Source: Bacteroidota bacterium
GTDB taxonomy: Bacteria > Bacteroidota > Bacteroidia > Cytophagales > Cyclobacteriaceae
Direction of reading: 5' to 3'
NCBI GenBank assembly: GCA_023417785.1
Contig: JAEZEH010000129.1
Coordinates: forward strand, 48,210-112,209
DNA: 64,000 nt
In this document: positions 62,692 through 64,000 of the stretch, piece after piece
Layout: each line of letters begins with the position of its first letter
Position numbering within the stretch: the stretch's first letter is position 1
The notes under the pieces: generated by a model
Databases searched by the model: none
What the model saw: only the letters and a program-made list of their open reading frames with translations
What the model was told of the DNA's origin: nothing
Made by a program: the position numbers and the translations under genes

Positions 62692-63798
62692 ATGCAAAGA
62701 CTGACCATGCACTCATTTATTGTAGTTGCCTTTTTGATTTCCGCGTGCGGCGGAGACGACAAAGAAGGCGTTGTACTTCCGGGAAACCTCCAGATTCAAG
62801 CCACGGTAAGTGAGAGCGAGCCGGGCAAGGTTTCGGTTTCCGCTACAGCCACGAACACAAAATATTTTTCAGTTGACTTTGGTGTGTCCGGCAGCAACTT
62901 TACATCGCTGGACGGAAATGTAGATTATACATACACCAGTTCGGGAACATATACTATTCAGGTGAATGCTCACGCGACACCAAATGAATTCATATCAGGT
63001 ACTACTCAGGTTGTAATTGCGATTTCTGATGGGGGTGTTAACGATGAAGGATATTCGACGCCGGAGGATTACGCCGGTTACACGCTTGTATGGCGAGACG
63101 AATTCGAAGGGGAATCCCTTAACACGTCGAACTGGACCTACGAAATAGGCACAGGCTCCAACGGATGGGGAAATAACGAATTACAATACTACCGCGCAGA
63201 AAATACCGCTGTAAAGGATGGTTTTCTCACCATCACGGCAAAAAAGGAAAGTTTTTCAGGGAGTGCCTATACGTCATCGCGATTGGTGACCAAAGGCAAG
63301 CAGGAATTCCAGTATGGCCGCATTGATATTCGCGCCAGGCTTCCGAAGGGCCAGGGTGTATGGCCTGCATTATGGATGCTGGGGGCTAAGAATCCGGGAG
63401 TGCCGTGGCCGGCTTGCGGCGAAATAGATATTATGGAAAAAATCGGTGGACCAGAGCATGAAAATAAGGTATACGGCACGCTGCACTGGGACCACAACGG
63501 TAGCTATGCGAGCACAGGCGATAAGCCGCCCTACGTGCTACCGACCGGGATCTTCAATGATAAGTTTCACGTATTCTCTCTGGTTTGGGACGAAACCAAT
63601 ATCAAATGGTATGTAGACGACGTACTGTTCAACAATATTGATATTACGCCGGCCGGACTAAGTGAATTCCACGATAAGTTCTTTTTTATTTTCAATGTGG
63701 CCGTTGGAGGAAACTGGCCCGGCAGTCCCGATGCTTCCACGGTCTTCCCTCAACAAATGGTTGTGGACTATATCCGTGTATTCGAGGCGGGCGAATGA
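62692..63798 (+). CDS. GH16 beta-glucanase lipoprotein with PKD-like domain
   Basis: 368 residues from ATG 62692. Lipobox LISAC (Cys19), a PKD-like domain (about 27-110), then a glycoside hydrolase family 16 domain: YTLVWRDEFEGESLNTSNWTYEIG, NNELQYY, and the catalytic EIDIME in PACGEIDIMEKIGG, with GTLHWD and VAVGGNWPGSP. Enzymes of this type cut beta-1,3 or beta-1,3-1,4 glucans such as laminarin. Surface lipoprotein by its lipobox. TTTG (62643) and TAGATACG (62666) with 19 bases between may be its promoter. Confidence 0.93.
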   Translation: MQRLTMHSFIVVAFLISACGGDDKEGVVLPGNLQIQATVSESEPGKVSVSATATNTKYFSVDFGVSGSNFTSLDGNVDYTYTSSGTYTIQVNAHATPNEFISGTTQVVIAISDGGVNDEGYSTPEDYAGYTLVWRDEFEGESLNTSNWTYEIGTGSNGWGNNELQYYRAENTAVKDGFLTITAKKESFSGSAYTSSRLVTKGKQEFQYGRIDIRARLPKGQGVWPALWMLGAKNPGVPWPACGEIDIMEKIGGPEHENKVYGTLHWDHNGSYASTGDKPPYVLPTGIFNDKFHVFSLVWDETNIKWYVDDVLFNNIDITPAGLSEFHDKFFFIFNVAVGGNWPGSPDASTVFPQQMVVDYIRVFEAGE

Positions 63799-63808
63799 TT
63801 CTGAGGAT

Positions 63809-63836
63809 AACAGGCGTATTCCGACATACGCCTGTT
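63809..63836. terminator. Hairpin between convergent genes
   Basis: AACAGGCGTAT (63809-63819), loop TCCGAC, ATACGCCTGTT (63826-63836): perfect 11-bp stem. Its last base is inside the stop codon of the minus-strand gene. The T tracts are short. Confidence 0.65.
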
Positions 63837-64000
63837 TATGCCTTTTCCACGACGAGCGCGATAGTTTCCTTCTCACCTTCCTTTGAGGGGGTTACCACTA
63901 ACGGATCAGAAACGATTTTACCCGTTGATTCGTCATCACCACAAATAATCTTCACTTTCTGACCTTTGCCATACTGCGTTTCTTCCCCGGGTGACACGGA
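63836..64000 (-). CDS. C-terminal fragment of an unidentified protein
   Basis: The last 54 codons of a minus-strand gene that enters from the right edge. The fragment has GKGQKVKIICGDDESTGKIV and ends with LVVEKA then TAA at 63838-63836. Mixed charged and beta-rich composition; I cannot name the family from this piece. Confidence 0.55.
   Translation of the reverse strand, partial: SVSPGEETQYGKGQKVKIICGDDESTGKIVSDPLVVTPSKEGEKETIALVVEKA

Noticed and set aside
62290..62712. 140-codon minus-strand frame between the kinase and the GH16 gene
   Set aside because: Half of it is antisense to the kinase ATPase domain; no family resemblance. The 204-base gap holds only a possible GH16 promoter.

Overview
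This is a stretch of ordinary chromosome from a member of the Bacteroidota, most likely the order Cytophagales. Four things point there. A tRNA-His gene is preceded by a textbook Bacteroidota promoter (TTG, 19 bases, TAAATTTG). Several families are close to phylum-specific: DUF5686 barrel proteins, DUF4834, DUF3667, WbqC, the CarB form without a regulatory domain, and a long SecA with an insertion and no C-terminal zinc motif. Shine-Dalgarno sequences are scarce. Base composition is near 50% GC by eye. I see no insertion sequence, prophage, CRISPR array or rRNA, so the window looks vertically inherited apart from a few possible accessory genes.

Layout. 0-6.8 kb: a DEAD-box helicase fragment, dihydroorotase, tRNA-His, small conserved proteins, an alpha/beta hydrolase overlapping dxs, and scpA. 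6.8-11.3 kb: a creatininase-family hydrolase, an arsenosugar pair (peroxidase-like protein plus ArsS), a lytic transglycosylase and MnmH. 11.3-16.1 kb: one minus-strand operon, ECF sigma factor - anti-sigma - gmk - nadD - DUF5686 outer-membrane protein. 16.2-21.5 kb: an M20 amidohydrolase, then two exported proteins (DUF1080/PA14, and a beta-propeller fused to cytochrome c) that look like a periplasmic sugar-processing pair. 21.5-29.5 kb: SPOR lipoprotein, secA, dapF, DUF4834 and carB. 29.6-31.3 kb: a GMC oxidoreductase with a Cys cluster.

31.3-39.8 kb holds the most system-like block: SpoIIM-type membrane protein, multi-pass membrane protein, DUF4129, DUF4350, MoxR ATPase and DUF58, tightly packed on the minus strand, with an M19 dipeptidase lipoprotein upstream. 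A divergent RDD membrane protein is translationally coupled to a small cytochrome b5-like protein. 39.9-42.2 kb: a sugar kinase and MurQ (recycling of cell-wall MurNAc) with a 16-bp perfect palindrome upstream. 42-45.4 kb: SprT-like protein, small lipoprotein, der, era and initiator tRNA. 45.7-50.5 kb: response regulator, DUF3667, rarA and a large BatA-like membrane protein. 50.7-56.5 kb: clpC, WbqC, an N,N-dimethylformamidase-like lipoprotein, an unexplained GC-rich gap and a YciO-like protein. 56.5-64 kb: mltG - thioesterase - BrkB operon, a stand-alone CheB esterase, a PRC-barrel protein with a 5' hairpin and a strong SD, a TPR histidine kinase, a GH16 glucanase lipoprotein and a gene fragment.

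Most assignments rest on protein motifs read directly from translations. Start codons were moved inward where the family, a signal peptide or an overlap favoured it. No database search was run, and promoter calls are consensus matches only.
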